From positions 186,001 to 250,000 of the forward strand of contig OZ037848.1 in NCBI GenBank assembly GCA_964035575.1: 64,000 nucleotides of DNA. Reading direction: 5' to 3'. The stretch's first letter is position 1. The number at the start of each line of letters is the position of its first letter. Made by a program: the position numbers and the translations under genes. Under the pieces are notes generated by a model. The model searched no databases, had not been told where the DNA came from, and was given only the letters and a program-made list of their open reading frames with translations. This document shows, one piece after another, positions 29,482 through 41,400 of this stretch. This stretch comes from Rhynchopus sp. YZ270_cl-10 (taxonomy: Eukaryota > Euglenozoa > Diplonemea > Diplonemida > Diplonemidae).

Positions 29482-32400
29482 TCAGAAGAGAGGTGCCCAG
29501 CCCATATAGGTTCTGCAGAGAATATTGGGGTCTGTGGCCATATCGAGGAGACAGTCTATTTGCTCTGCAGTGGATCTGCAGGTGGCGGGGACGGAGCGGC
29601 GGAGGTTGACACCTTCGCGGCCTTTGAGGATCGATACTGCGTTGGAAAGACCATTCTTGTGTTTGAGGCATGTGTGCAGTGCGATAACATTTGCAGACAG
29701 ATCTGCTGCAGCAGGCACATAAGGGTTCACAAGAGACAACTTCTTCCCAACAGACGCCAGCTTCGCATTTGCGTAGCTATTCTGCTCCACCGGGGCCACC
29801 TTTTGTGTTCCATCTGAAGACTTCTTCCCCCTCTTCAACGCAGTCCTTCTCCATGTTGACAGAGGTTCCCTCACGAAGACGGACAGAACATCCATTAGCA
29901 GCTCCTTATTACGCCGCAAGGAGTCCATCGTTTTGACCATCCCACCCTTGAGAAGAGAGGCACCGAGGGGTTCGAAGACGGAGGTGAGTTGGGGGGTCAG
30001 ACGGAAGGGCATTAATTCGGGGATGTGCAGCATTTCTGTTGCAGTGCCGAAAGCGTGGCCGAAGTCGATGGGGACAACGCGGCAGCGTTTTTTGTCCACC
30101 AGGAAGTTGTCAAGGTGGCGGTCACCAATGCCAAGCAACCACTGTCCTACCGAGGCGGCGGCGTAGCTCTGTGTGAACTGCGCACGGTGCTTGTAGAACG
30201 CAGAGTGCGTCGCACACAGCGCGTACAACGATGCCTTCAGGTAGTTCGACTGCACACCCCCCTGCAGTTCGGCATACTTCGCGGTCAAATCGGTCCCTCC
30301 GTGCTCGCCGTACAAAGCGCGGAATCCACCTGCCCAATCGCTTGAAGAAACGGAAGAAAGCGAAGTAATGAACTCATGGTACTTTCTCGACGAAGGATGT
30401 GCCTGAACATTCCCAATGCTCTTTGGGAACCGGTTTTCAATGAGGCTTTTCAAAGGAGCGCAGTCATCAACCCATTCAACCAAACCGACCTTCGGGGAGA
30501 GTGGGATCACCCCGTAGCCGTCGATGTGGAGACCAGAAGCGCGGTCGCTGCTTTTGATGCAGCTGTTGAACATATAGAAGAGCTGCTGGATGCGTTGGTC
30601 CTGTCGGAGGTCTTCACCTCCCTTCACCAGGAAGGACCGCTCCGTTTCGTCGGAGCAGCGTACCACCAGTTGCTTCGGCTTTTGAATGCTGCCCAGGACC
30701 AACACGTTTTGCGCAAAGGAGACGACATCGGGCAGAGCTGCCGGTGTAGTGGTGTGCAGATACCTGAAGGGTTGGTGTGGCAGCAGGATGTAGTCACCCA
30801 CAACCGACTCCCCGCCGGAGAGGGGCGCCCCTTTGTTCGCATTGTACCCTGACAGGAAGTCTGAGTACGTCGCAAGAGGCACTGTGCCAACGGTCTTCGC
30901 ATACCCCCATGAGTTCTTCACGCAGGCGGTCCACTCTCTTACGCGAAGCTGGATTGATTCAAAGGTTACAGCATTCGCACTACGTTGCTGCTTTGCAAGC
31001 AACAATACAGACGCATCCCGCACGACCGGCTTCAACGTACGTTCGATGTCGCTGTACAAAGGTACCTGCGCGCCTTCAACCTGCACTGTCATTTGTTCTC
31101 TGGATTTGAGCATGAATTTGCGGTTGAGATTCGCCTCATTCATGGTGGCCTGCATCTTAGGGTCAAACAGATCGGTGTACATCTCGTTCCACAGAAGAGA
31201 GAAACGGTGCTGCACCTCGTGTAGCATGCTGTGGTCTGCCTTGAGCTCCTTCAGCGACGACACCAGCTCTTCCAGGTAGTACTTCAAACGGAGGTCCGGG
31301 TTGTGCAGCTGTTCAAGCGAATGGACGAAGGCTTCCACCAAGATGACCGGGGCGGGTTCTTCTTCTAGCGACGCAGAGTCTTCTCCTGCCACCGCCGCGC
31401 GAACATCTCTCTGCAGCTTCTTGATCTTCTCTGCACAGCCGTTCGCGTTTTTGAGTGAAATCGATGCCAGCTCCGCACTGCTCGCACTCAACGCGTAGTA
31501 GACCTGCTGCGGAAACTTCCGCACGATTTTGCGCAGCAACAACACAACCACATCCCCGGCAGGGCCCCCGATGTACGACACGATCTGGTTCACCCACGGC
31601 AGCAGCAGCCAGGAGTCGATGTTCTTCACATTCCTGAGGAACACATCCTTATGCTGGGGGTGCTTCTCGAGCACCTCGAGCAGGCGGGGGATGCGGAGAC
31701 GGGAGGCGTAGGACGCTCCGGTGATGATGGCGCCAAGCACGCTTTTGATGAGGGTCTGCACTAGCGTGTCGACGTCTGTGTCCGCCATGTCGTCGCCACT
31801 GTTCTCCTTTGCCTCGGCTGCCTTCAGCAGTGTATCAACAAAGAGACCTAGCTTCTCAAAGGCAGCACTCTTCTCCTCTGCAGACTGCGCCTTCGCTACT
31901 GCATGTCTGAAGCTCGTAGACGCCTTCTGCGCGCTTTTGGATGAATCTTCCGACAGCAAAACCTCAGACTGATACACCCCCTTCATCGCATCACCCACAA
32001 CAGAATGAAAGGCAACAGGAGCCGACGCAGAGAGCTGCAGTCGCTGGTCCTCCTGTTGGACGTACTGCGCTGCTTTGTCGTACATTTTTTTCGCCTTTTC
32101 CGGCGATGCTGAAGCGCCTGCGCGCGCCAAGGTGTTTCTCGCTGCAAGGAATGTGAACCGGACATCCATTGAGGAAAATTCACTTCCCTGCTTTGACGCA
32201 AGATGTGTCATTTTTGCGCCAAACTCATCCACCTGAGCGTCGGCTTGGCCTCGGAGGGTGCTGTACTCATGCAAAAAGGCGCGTGATGGGCCATACAAAC
32301 GCTTTTCGCTCAGTGATTCAGCAGCAGACAGCGTCAATGCTAAACGTTGAGTGTACAGTCCGGGTAGACTCACCAACGGAGCAGCTGTCTCTCCCATCAA

Positions 32401-35400
32401 CCCGGCTTGCCTCTCTTCAGCGCTTTGGGAAAATTGGGTGTGCAAAAGCTCCAGCATCAGACGCCTGGTGTTCACAAACAGAGCCCACTGCTGTGCGGAA
32501 CCATCAAAATCGCGGGTCCGCTCCCACCAGAGGTTCAAAAGGCTGTCCGCGCTGTCCAGAAGGGAGGCATCTGCGATGCTTCCTCCGTCACCTTGCTGCT
32601 GACGCTTCATCACAAGCTGTAGACACTCCGACATCTCCACGAGGGGTTGCAGCACTCCAAGGAAAGAGTTCACGTCGTGCGGCGTTCTTTGCGTCCTGGA
32701 GGCGCCTCCCCAATGCTTCAGGATTCCGTTGAGGCCCATGTCTACGTATTGTCTTGCTGTTTGCAGATCGTTGGCCATGAAGAACGACATTCCGATGTGA
32801 TGGAATTGGTGCAGCGACATCAACACCTCCATATTCTGTGACGACGATTCGACCCTGTCTTCAACAAATTCAAGCAGAGCGCTGAGAGGTGCCGAAGGTG
32901 CACCGTCGTTGCCTAAGAAGGACGCCTCGTTGACGGCGAGGTGCACCTTTGCGTTGATGTGCTGAGACAGCGCTTCACGGTTGTGTGGGGAGAAGACCTT
33001 CTCGCCAGAGAGCGGACACCTTGAGTCGCACAGCGACGACAGCTCCTCCCAACGCATGAGCGATACCAAACACCGCCGTGCCTCCTTTTCCAGCATCTGC
33101 TGTTTTGGATGTCCCTTCTCAAGCTCAGAGTTGAACACCGTCAGCGCCTTGTCAAAATCATTGTCTAAAGCGGCGCGGACACCAACCAGCGCAGTGCCGG
33201 AAAGAACCTTGCCGGCCATAACACCGTTCGCTGCGTCTGTGTTGTCGAGGTGTTTGTACAGCTCGACCAAGGCGTCGTATGCGGTGCTGTTGAGGTTCTG
33301 CAGGAGTGCGGCTTCCTCCTTTTTGTTCTTCACAATGCCGTCTACTCTGCGTTCTTCGTGGGTGCCTGCTGCAGCGGCAGCGTCTGTCAATGCTGCGGGT
33401 GGTGTTGCGCCTGGTTTAGCTTTCGCGCTGACTTCGCTTTGCACAGAACCAAACAGATCGGAGTCAGCATTCGACGAAGCGACCAACGGGGTAGGTGTTG
33501 CAGTGGTTCCTGCACGGGGCTGCGCCCTTTGCAGCTTTTGCTCAGAGGTCCAGATCTCGCTGGCCAAGAGGGTGAGACGTTCCTCACGGCACACTACACC
33601 CTGCTCCAATAGAAGAGCTCCTGTCTGTACGTTTCCAGAGAGCAATGCGCTGTTTAGAATCGATGCGGGGTCCATCCTGCAGAGATGCCTTCCGAGGAAT
33701 TGAACCGGCTTCCCTTTTGTGGTGTGCGCGAAACGCTCGCGATTCGCCTCCGTCAGGAAGAAGCTGTGCAGAAACCCGACCACCCCGCTCTCCTGCGCCA
33801 TCTTCCCACAGAGCGTCACGAAGGACTCCACCACCCTCTTCCGGAGCGCTTTTTTGTGCGCCACAGCGTTCGCCGGGTTGAGCGGGTCTGCTCCGATCGA
33901 GCTATCCATCAACTGCCCTACTACATTTCCTGTTGTGTCAAAGACGGTGTCGAGCTCTTCGGCATTCGCGTTGTGGGGGTCAGGGATGTCAGACAGAGGG
34001 TTGCTTCCACTGTTCTGCAGAACCGCGTTGGAGAGGGACGGCTGTGGGGTGGAGAGCCCGGCATAGATTTGGGACGTTAATTCTGAGAGAACTAACTTCG
34101 AAATTTCGACGTCGTAGAGGCAAAGCGCCTCAAGGGGGAGGAGCATGCTTGACGGAGAGATCTGGATGTCCGGCACCTCGCCTTCACGATAGAGCCGCCA
34201 GACCTGCACTTCAGCACCCCCAGCCTGTTTCTTTTGCTCTGCAGCATCGATCTTCGCAGCCTTCTCCTTCGTGGCGTACAACGCAGCCACGCTCCTCCTC
34301 TGCTCCTCTGTCGTTCTTTGAAACCTCTTCTTCAACGCAACATTCTGCACATAAAACGACCCTCTCCGATTCTTTCCACTCCCTCTCTGCACCATATGCG
34401 CCCCCTTAGGCGGCCCCGAAGACGTCCTCTGCGTTTCATTTACGTTAAACGGTTGAAACAACATCGCAGTTTGCGAAAGCGATGCAGAAGTAACCTGACG
34501 CGGTTCGTAGTGCGCAAAATTCGACGCAGTTTGAACACCAGGGGTCAGACCTTGAGTTTGTGTCATCCCGGGGACGTACCCAACGGTAGACATAATGTGA
34601 TTCTCTCCACGCCGTCCAACAGATGCGAATAAAGAGAGCGGTGCTTGAGTTCCAGCGAATCCTGGGGTTCCTGCGATTTCTGCACCCTGGGAAGCACCAA
34701 GGCTTCCGGCGTAGCTTGAGGAGAATCCTTTCAAAGTACCGCGCGCTGCGGTTGAGGAGTATATCTTCATTTCGTTGTATTCACACTCTGCGAGAGGATC
34801 CTTGAAGAAGGTGTATCTGTCTCTGAAATCAGGCGACCGATGCGCCAAAAAGAGCAACAAAATCGAAGAATACTGCAACCATTTGTCACCAAGGGCAGGA
34901 GCACAGAGGGAGCTCCCACTTCCATCACCTTCGCCATCTCTGTAGACGAGAAGACGTTCCACACGGTGCATGACTGTGGCAGGAAGGCGTGTCGGGTCGT
35001 CCCAGAAGCGCAGGATTTTGTCCTTGATGTAGGTGGTCTGGTCGTGGAGGCCGTGCAGAAGGTATTCTGTCAAAAGGTCCCTCGCTTCGGTGTCAAGCGA
35101 CTCTCCCAGACTGTCGTAGATGCGAATCCATAGGTCAAACACTGCGGCCTTCGAATCAACGTCAAGCACCCCCGCAACGAAGAGACGTGAACGGATCCCA
35201 CGGGAAACATGAGAAATAAAGTGGTTCACATCGTTGTTCGAAAACGCCCCCTTCTCCCCAGTGGTGCTGAGCAGCGCGATCTTCACAATTTCGAGGGTAT
35301 TCAACCGAATATCGACGGCCTCATTCCCCGTTGACAGAAGCAGATCATGCACAAAGGGGTGGAACTCTGCGTAGACTGTGGGAAAGTGTTCGGCACGCTT

Positions 35401-38400
35401 TCTGATAATTTCGAGAATCAGCAGGGTATACGGTCCACGCGAAATAGGAACAAGCTTGAGAAGACGATGAGGCATGAACTCATCTGCAATCGCAGGGTAG
35501 TGCCGCACTATGCCACCAAGAAGGAGAAGGAACTGCTCGGTGTGCCCACCACCGTGCAGTAGTCTCAGCTTCTTCGCCACCTTATCGTGCAAATGCTGTT
35601 CCGAGCTTGATTCTTGGGTAGACCTCATCGACGGCAACGCCTCTGTCTTCTCCTGCAGACTCTGCTGCTGCAGGATCATACCAATCACCTCACTCACCAC
35701 TTCGACCAACTCCTTCGGTAGCGTCCGGTTAGAAGGATGTGGCGGTGCGTTTGCGAGAAGCTTCCCATAGAAGTCTCTTTGTGTCATCACAGACGCATCA
35801 CTGAAAGGGTCGTACGCGGAAATTCCATTGGCAATGAGCGTTCCAAGAAGTTGCAGGCCAGTGATCCGTGCATGAACCCAAGGAGACGAAGAAGTGGCGG
35901 AGGTTGCCACATCGGAGCCTTCGCTGTAGCACACCCAGCCCATGATGATCCGTTTGTGTTCTGCGCCGATGCGCACTTTGCTTCCCCATTGTGCAATGAG
36001 GAGCTTGACGAGCTCGATGTTCTCTCGAAGAATTCTCCTCTTTTTGTGAGTACAGTTTTTCAGCAAAAACTCAATGAGCTGCGCAACCTTCGCCTCCGCT
36101 TCAATTCCACAGTGCGGCACCCCAGCGCCCTCCGGAGCGACCGCAGCAGATTGGTCATCCTCATCACGCAAAGCGTTCAACCGAACCTGCGCCATATTGC
36201 TTGCTGTAGTGGACCACCCTACCAACGTTAACACAACATCACGAACAAAGTAGGTTACCCCAAATGTGTCCTCCTTCTTAACCTTTCTGTCTGCGTCTTC
36301 CTTCTCGAGAGAGGAGACCGCATGGCGGTGATGGAGTAGAGCGATCTCAATGAGTGGTGCGACCCACATATGCGCATGCTTTTGGAAAAGGTCAGAGAAA
36401 TTTACGACAATTTTTGCAACAAAGAGGCGGACATTGAGGTTGGTGCGAGAGGAAGCCGCTTTGTTGAGAAGTTCGGACATCCAGAGAGGGGGTTCGTCAG
36501 AGTCGATCATTGCATCAGAGTTTGCGGCGTCTGCACCTTTGTGTACAAGGAAGAGTACTGTCCGCAGCATCGTTGCCATAACCGGGCTCCGGTTGATCTC
36601 ATCCATCTCCAGGTCGCCGTCCGCATATCTCGCGAGGGCTGCCTTCTCCCATGACTCTGGTTTCTCCAATAAATCCTCCCCTTTAGCTTCTGCAACCTCC
36701 TTCTGCATTTCCTCCTTAAACTTAAAGTCGATGCATGGAGTCAAAGGAGGGGCCGGGTTTTGAGAAAACAGCGACCAATTCGTGAACTGCGCGGTTCTCG
36801 AATGTGGTGTAGCAGCAGGGGTCTTTGCAGGAGTGGTGGTGGTTGTGGTAGTTTTCTTTGGTGTCTCAGTGACATCACTACGAGCCTCAGGTGGAGGCAT
36901 TTGTGAAAGAAGCTCATCACGATGGGTTTTTGCCGCGATTGGGACTACTGTGTGCGCATCATCTTCTTCTTTGTCACTCTTTTTGGCTCTCACCCGGGTA
37001 ACATGCTGTGATTGGGTGAGCTGAACTGCCAAGGCATCTCCCGCAAAGCCATAATCTTTGTCAGCGGTTAACGACATCGAGGAGTCTTGGAGAACATCCC
37101 CTTCACCACGTCGCGAGATGTGCTGTGTTCCGACGGAGGTTGGGACAAATGAAGCGGAGGGAGTTGCTGTTTGAGGCTCTGCTGCGCGGGAGACGTCCTC
37201 TTCCCAGTCGTGCGGGATGATGTAGAGGGCTTGCTCTTTGACAGAGAAGTTTGTTTCGACGGCAAAGATGTGTTCTTTGTTGAGGTCGACAATGCGTTCA
37301 AGGAGGTCCTCATTTTTGCGTGGCGTGAAGAGAGCGCGGGTAATCATATTGACGTTGTTTTGGGTGGCAAGAAGGGCTGCTGCAAGGCAGTTGTAGGCAG
37401 CCTGACGGTATCGCAGCAAGGCGGCAGCGCCGTTCACATTCGAATAGCTTGCGCGCGCGACAGCGTCTTCGAAGAAGAGTCGTTCGGTCACTCCAGCGTA
37501 CGCTGTCCTCACAACCTTGTCGTTCATCTCCTTTCCGGTGTACTGTGACAATCCTGGTAGCTTTCCCAGCAGGACTGCGAATTTTTCGTTAATCCCCGTC
37601 TTGGTTGCCTCTGGGGAGCAGAGACGGTACATCAGCTCGAACAAAGAGAGTGCCGAGGTTTTGGTGATGAGCGTGGAGATGCATTCACCGAGGGCGTGGG
37701 GCGATGGCCATTCTGATGTGAGGTGTTCGTAGAGGCGTACGCAGTGTTCGGCGAAGAATTCTTCTACGCTGGGTGCAGGGAGTTTGAGCAGTGCCAGGGA
37801 GCAGACCCGGGAGACTGCGGCACAGCGGATGTCCCCTGGGATGTCGTCGTCGACGAAGACTTCGATGCATTTTGAGGCGCTTGAGAGAACGGCGTTGACG
37901 CCTTCATCGCGCGCCGCAAGCGAACCAAAAAAGCGCAGCAAACACGCCGAAAATCGATCCGCCAACGGATGCGCCCCAGAACCCCTGAACAACGAAAACA
38001 ACCCCCTCAGCAGCTCCACACTGCCACTCTCCGAGAGACACCCAAGAAGTGCGTCGACAACACGGATGTACGCTGACGTCAGACGCGCCTGGACTTTGCT
38101 CGGCGACCCCCCGGTAGCGTCGCGGAACACCTCAGTGTAGTGTACAGGGAGTTCATCCGATACAACGCGTTGCAGTGCAATGAGAACGTCGGTGCTGTGC
38201 TGCGAGGTTAGTACGTGGGGGCAGAGCTGTTGGATCACTCTGCAGACGTTCTTGACGACGCCGGCCTGCTTCTTGAGGAGCCGTGTTGTAGGGTCGCGCG
38301 ACAGCACCCAGACGCTGAAGGTGGCAACGCGTTCTGTCAGTGCGGAGTGTGTGTCGCCATTCGCAGAGAAGACCTTCGCAAGGCTCGAAAGGATGGTGAT

Positions 38401-41400
38401 GACGTGAGTCAATTCGTCTTCATCGATTTGCCCATTTTTATCGGTATTGTGTGTCGTGGCAGTGAGGAACAGCTCGTCGTCGGTGCCCCCTGGAGCCCCT
38501 TTAGGTGACATCACACCGTCAATCAAAAGCGGCACCAACCCTTCTGCACCGACCCTGCTCGCAAAGTGCAACGCCAGCTGCATGCGTGGACTCCCCTCGA
38601 CAGACCCTCCCTGCTTTTTGCCTGACATAAACACCACTGCGCAGAGGGCGCAAAGGTCTGACACAAACCGATAAAACATCCCAGGATTCTGCGTTCTCAA
38701 CCTCTCAAAGAACGACAACGGCGGCGGGTTTGCAAGCACATAATCACAAATCCCTGTCCGATGCGCGCTGTAAAAGGACTGACACCTTGTCACCTGCACC
38801 GCACTCTGCTTTACCCCCCCTTGGGTCAACGCAGATCCAGACGTTCCACCAAGGAAAAAGTTTGAGAAGGACCGTGACACCCTTCCTGCCGCAAGATCGT
38901 CTACGGTTAAGGGCGTCTTATCAGAGAGCAGAGAAAGCAGTTCGTCGTGCGCAAGACCTAGGTCGAAGCAGAGGTGGCAGAGTTCGTGCAGGAGGAAGGT
39001 CGTTCCGGGCCGTACCAAGAGGTCAACTGGGAGGTGGGACAGCTCACTGCAGAGCGCTGCGGCGGTCTGCGCTTCGGTTGTAAGGTCCGGCTCGAGACGG
39101 GACACCACCTTGTTGAGAACTGCCATGTCCTGCAGTGCCCTGCATCCTCTCACCAGATGCACCAGATCTGCCTGGCTCCCACGGTATTCCGCAGACGTCG
39201 TGCGCACCTCCTCCGTCTCCTCAGCGGCATCGCCACGAAGCATCCTCGCAATGGCACCCTGTTTAAACAAATTGTTCTCCCCAGGGTTCGAAGCCTGTTC
39301 CTGCTCTGCATAGACTCCTTCGAAGACCTCAGCAATGATCTGCGTGATGTCCTCCTTTTGCAGCATTTTCAAAACCTTTTTGCCAAGAGCAGGGATCTGC
39401 GTTTGGGTCGCCGCATTGTGTGGGTCGTAACAAAGACGGGAGGGGCGGAGGAGCATGAGTGTTGCGGTCTTGAGGAGACTGCGGGTCAAGAAGGAGTTGG
39501 GATCGTTGAGAGCGCTGTTGGTCAGATCTGCGTTGAAGAACGCAAGCACCATGTACATAATGCTTTCAAGGCACCGCTGCGACGCCTTCAACCGAGCCGT
39601 CAAAAAGCCCGCATTTCCTTCCCCAGGGACAGCCTTCGCGAGCTCCGCGACGTTCGCCAAGGTGTCATTCAAATAAAACAGAACATGGCGCGGCAGCACG
39701 CTGGGATCCCCTGAAGATGTTGCAATGGGTGTAGTTGTGGTACGCCTCTTCTTTGCAGGCCGTGCCTCCTCACTGGGAAACAGACCAGACAAATCTGAGA
39801 GACTGTGCGTACAGACCCAAGCATATGCGTCGGCTATGGCTTCCAACTCGCTACTCCATGCACCATGCACGTCGCCGTCACCTCTGGTGATTGTCTGCAC
39901 ATTTTCCGGAAGTGTTGTGAGACGCGATTCAATGGCACGGAATATGGTGTTCAGAGAGTTGTCTTTGTGGTAGACTTTTTGCACCCAGAGGCGGGGGCCG
40001 TCGTGGCGGTCGTATCCTGGTAGGCAGGTGACGAAGGTGAGGAAGAGGCGCATGCTCCATTGTCTGGTCAGTTTTTCTTCGAAGAAGCATTCCTCTATGA
40101 GCCAGCGGACGAAGGCTTCGAGGGTCTGCGCCTGCGTGGTGCTGTCGTTGCTTCCAGAGGCGGCGCCGATGAGAGCAAAGAGGTTCACCCCAGAGCTGGC
40201 CTTCTGGTTCAGCAGAAGATTCGCCTTAGCGACGACACAGCGTTCACAGCGTTTCAACAGCGCAACGCAGGAAGGGGTGCTCACCGGGACTGCCGACGCA
40301 GCAGCGCTGATGTCCGTACCATTCTTCGCATCCGTCTCAAGAGTTGTCGACCGATATTCCGTCATCGACAAACACAAAATCCCTGCCTGAATAATCGGAA
40401 AGATGAGAGCCGAGAAATACCGTGGGTGCGGATAAATCTCAGAAACGATTCTACTAAAGGCCTTCGCAGCGCCCATTCTCCGAGACGGATCTGGGTGAGA
40501 AAACAGTGAGTTGATCCGAGTGAATGCGCTGACGATATTGCGATCTGCGGATTTTGAGCCGTATTTGATAGAATATTTGACAAATTCAGCGCAAGCATTA
40601 GCGCAAAGCTCACGACGATGACCGTTTGTGGAGTTGGAAAGACCTTCTACCAATGCGTTCAACAACATCATTGTGTCCACGCTTTCAAAGTGAACATTCC
40701 GTGTACACCAGTGGACCAATTGAAAGAGAAGCTTTCCAAAGAGCTGTCTCGCAATGGGCTCCGCATCCACCGCAAGCGAGATCACCACGGGATACAACTT
40801 TTCATTTAAATGCGTGAAGTTCGCGGCCTGCGGGGGTGCTGTGGAGGCGCCCTTCTCCCCTTTTGGCTGGATCGCGTTTCTCCCTACCGTCCAGATGATG
40901 ATGCTGTGAAGCAGTTCGCAGGCAGCAATCTTAACCTTTCTCTCTGTATGCGTCAACGCGATTTCGCAGGTTCGTGGGAGCAGAGCATCAAAGGAGAGGT
41001 TGTACTTCACGTCTCCCAAGGCAAGACGGAGCAGGATTCTGCGTTCTGGGTCCCAAGGTGTGTCGTCTTGCAGGGTGTCTTTGGTGTCCATTGAATCTGC
41101 GGATTTCTCGGTTTTTGCGTTGTCATCACCAAGAAGAACCTCAGCCACAGCCCCACTCCCAAGCTTTCCTAACACCATGAGGCATCGGATCTGCACCTCC
41201 TCTAGCCTCTCCCTTTCGCTTTTGGTGTCGTTTTGTGTTGTTTTTAGGAGGCCTTTAGCTTTGGCCTTGCTTTTCTTTGCTTTCTCCTCTGCTGGGAGAT
41301 CGGCAGCACCGATGGAAGAGGAGGCGGATATGAAGGACTCCAAAACGGGGACGATCTTTGCGCAGAGCAGACGGTGTTGGGTTTGGTTCAGCTCAATGGC

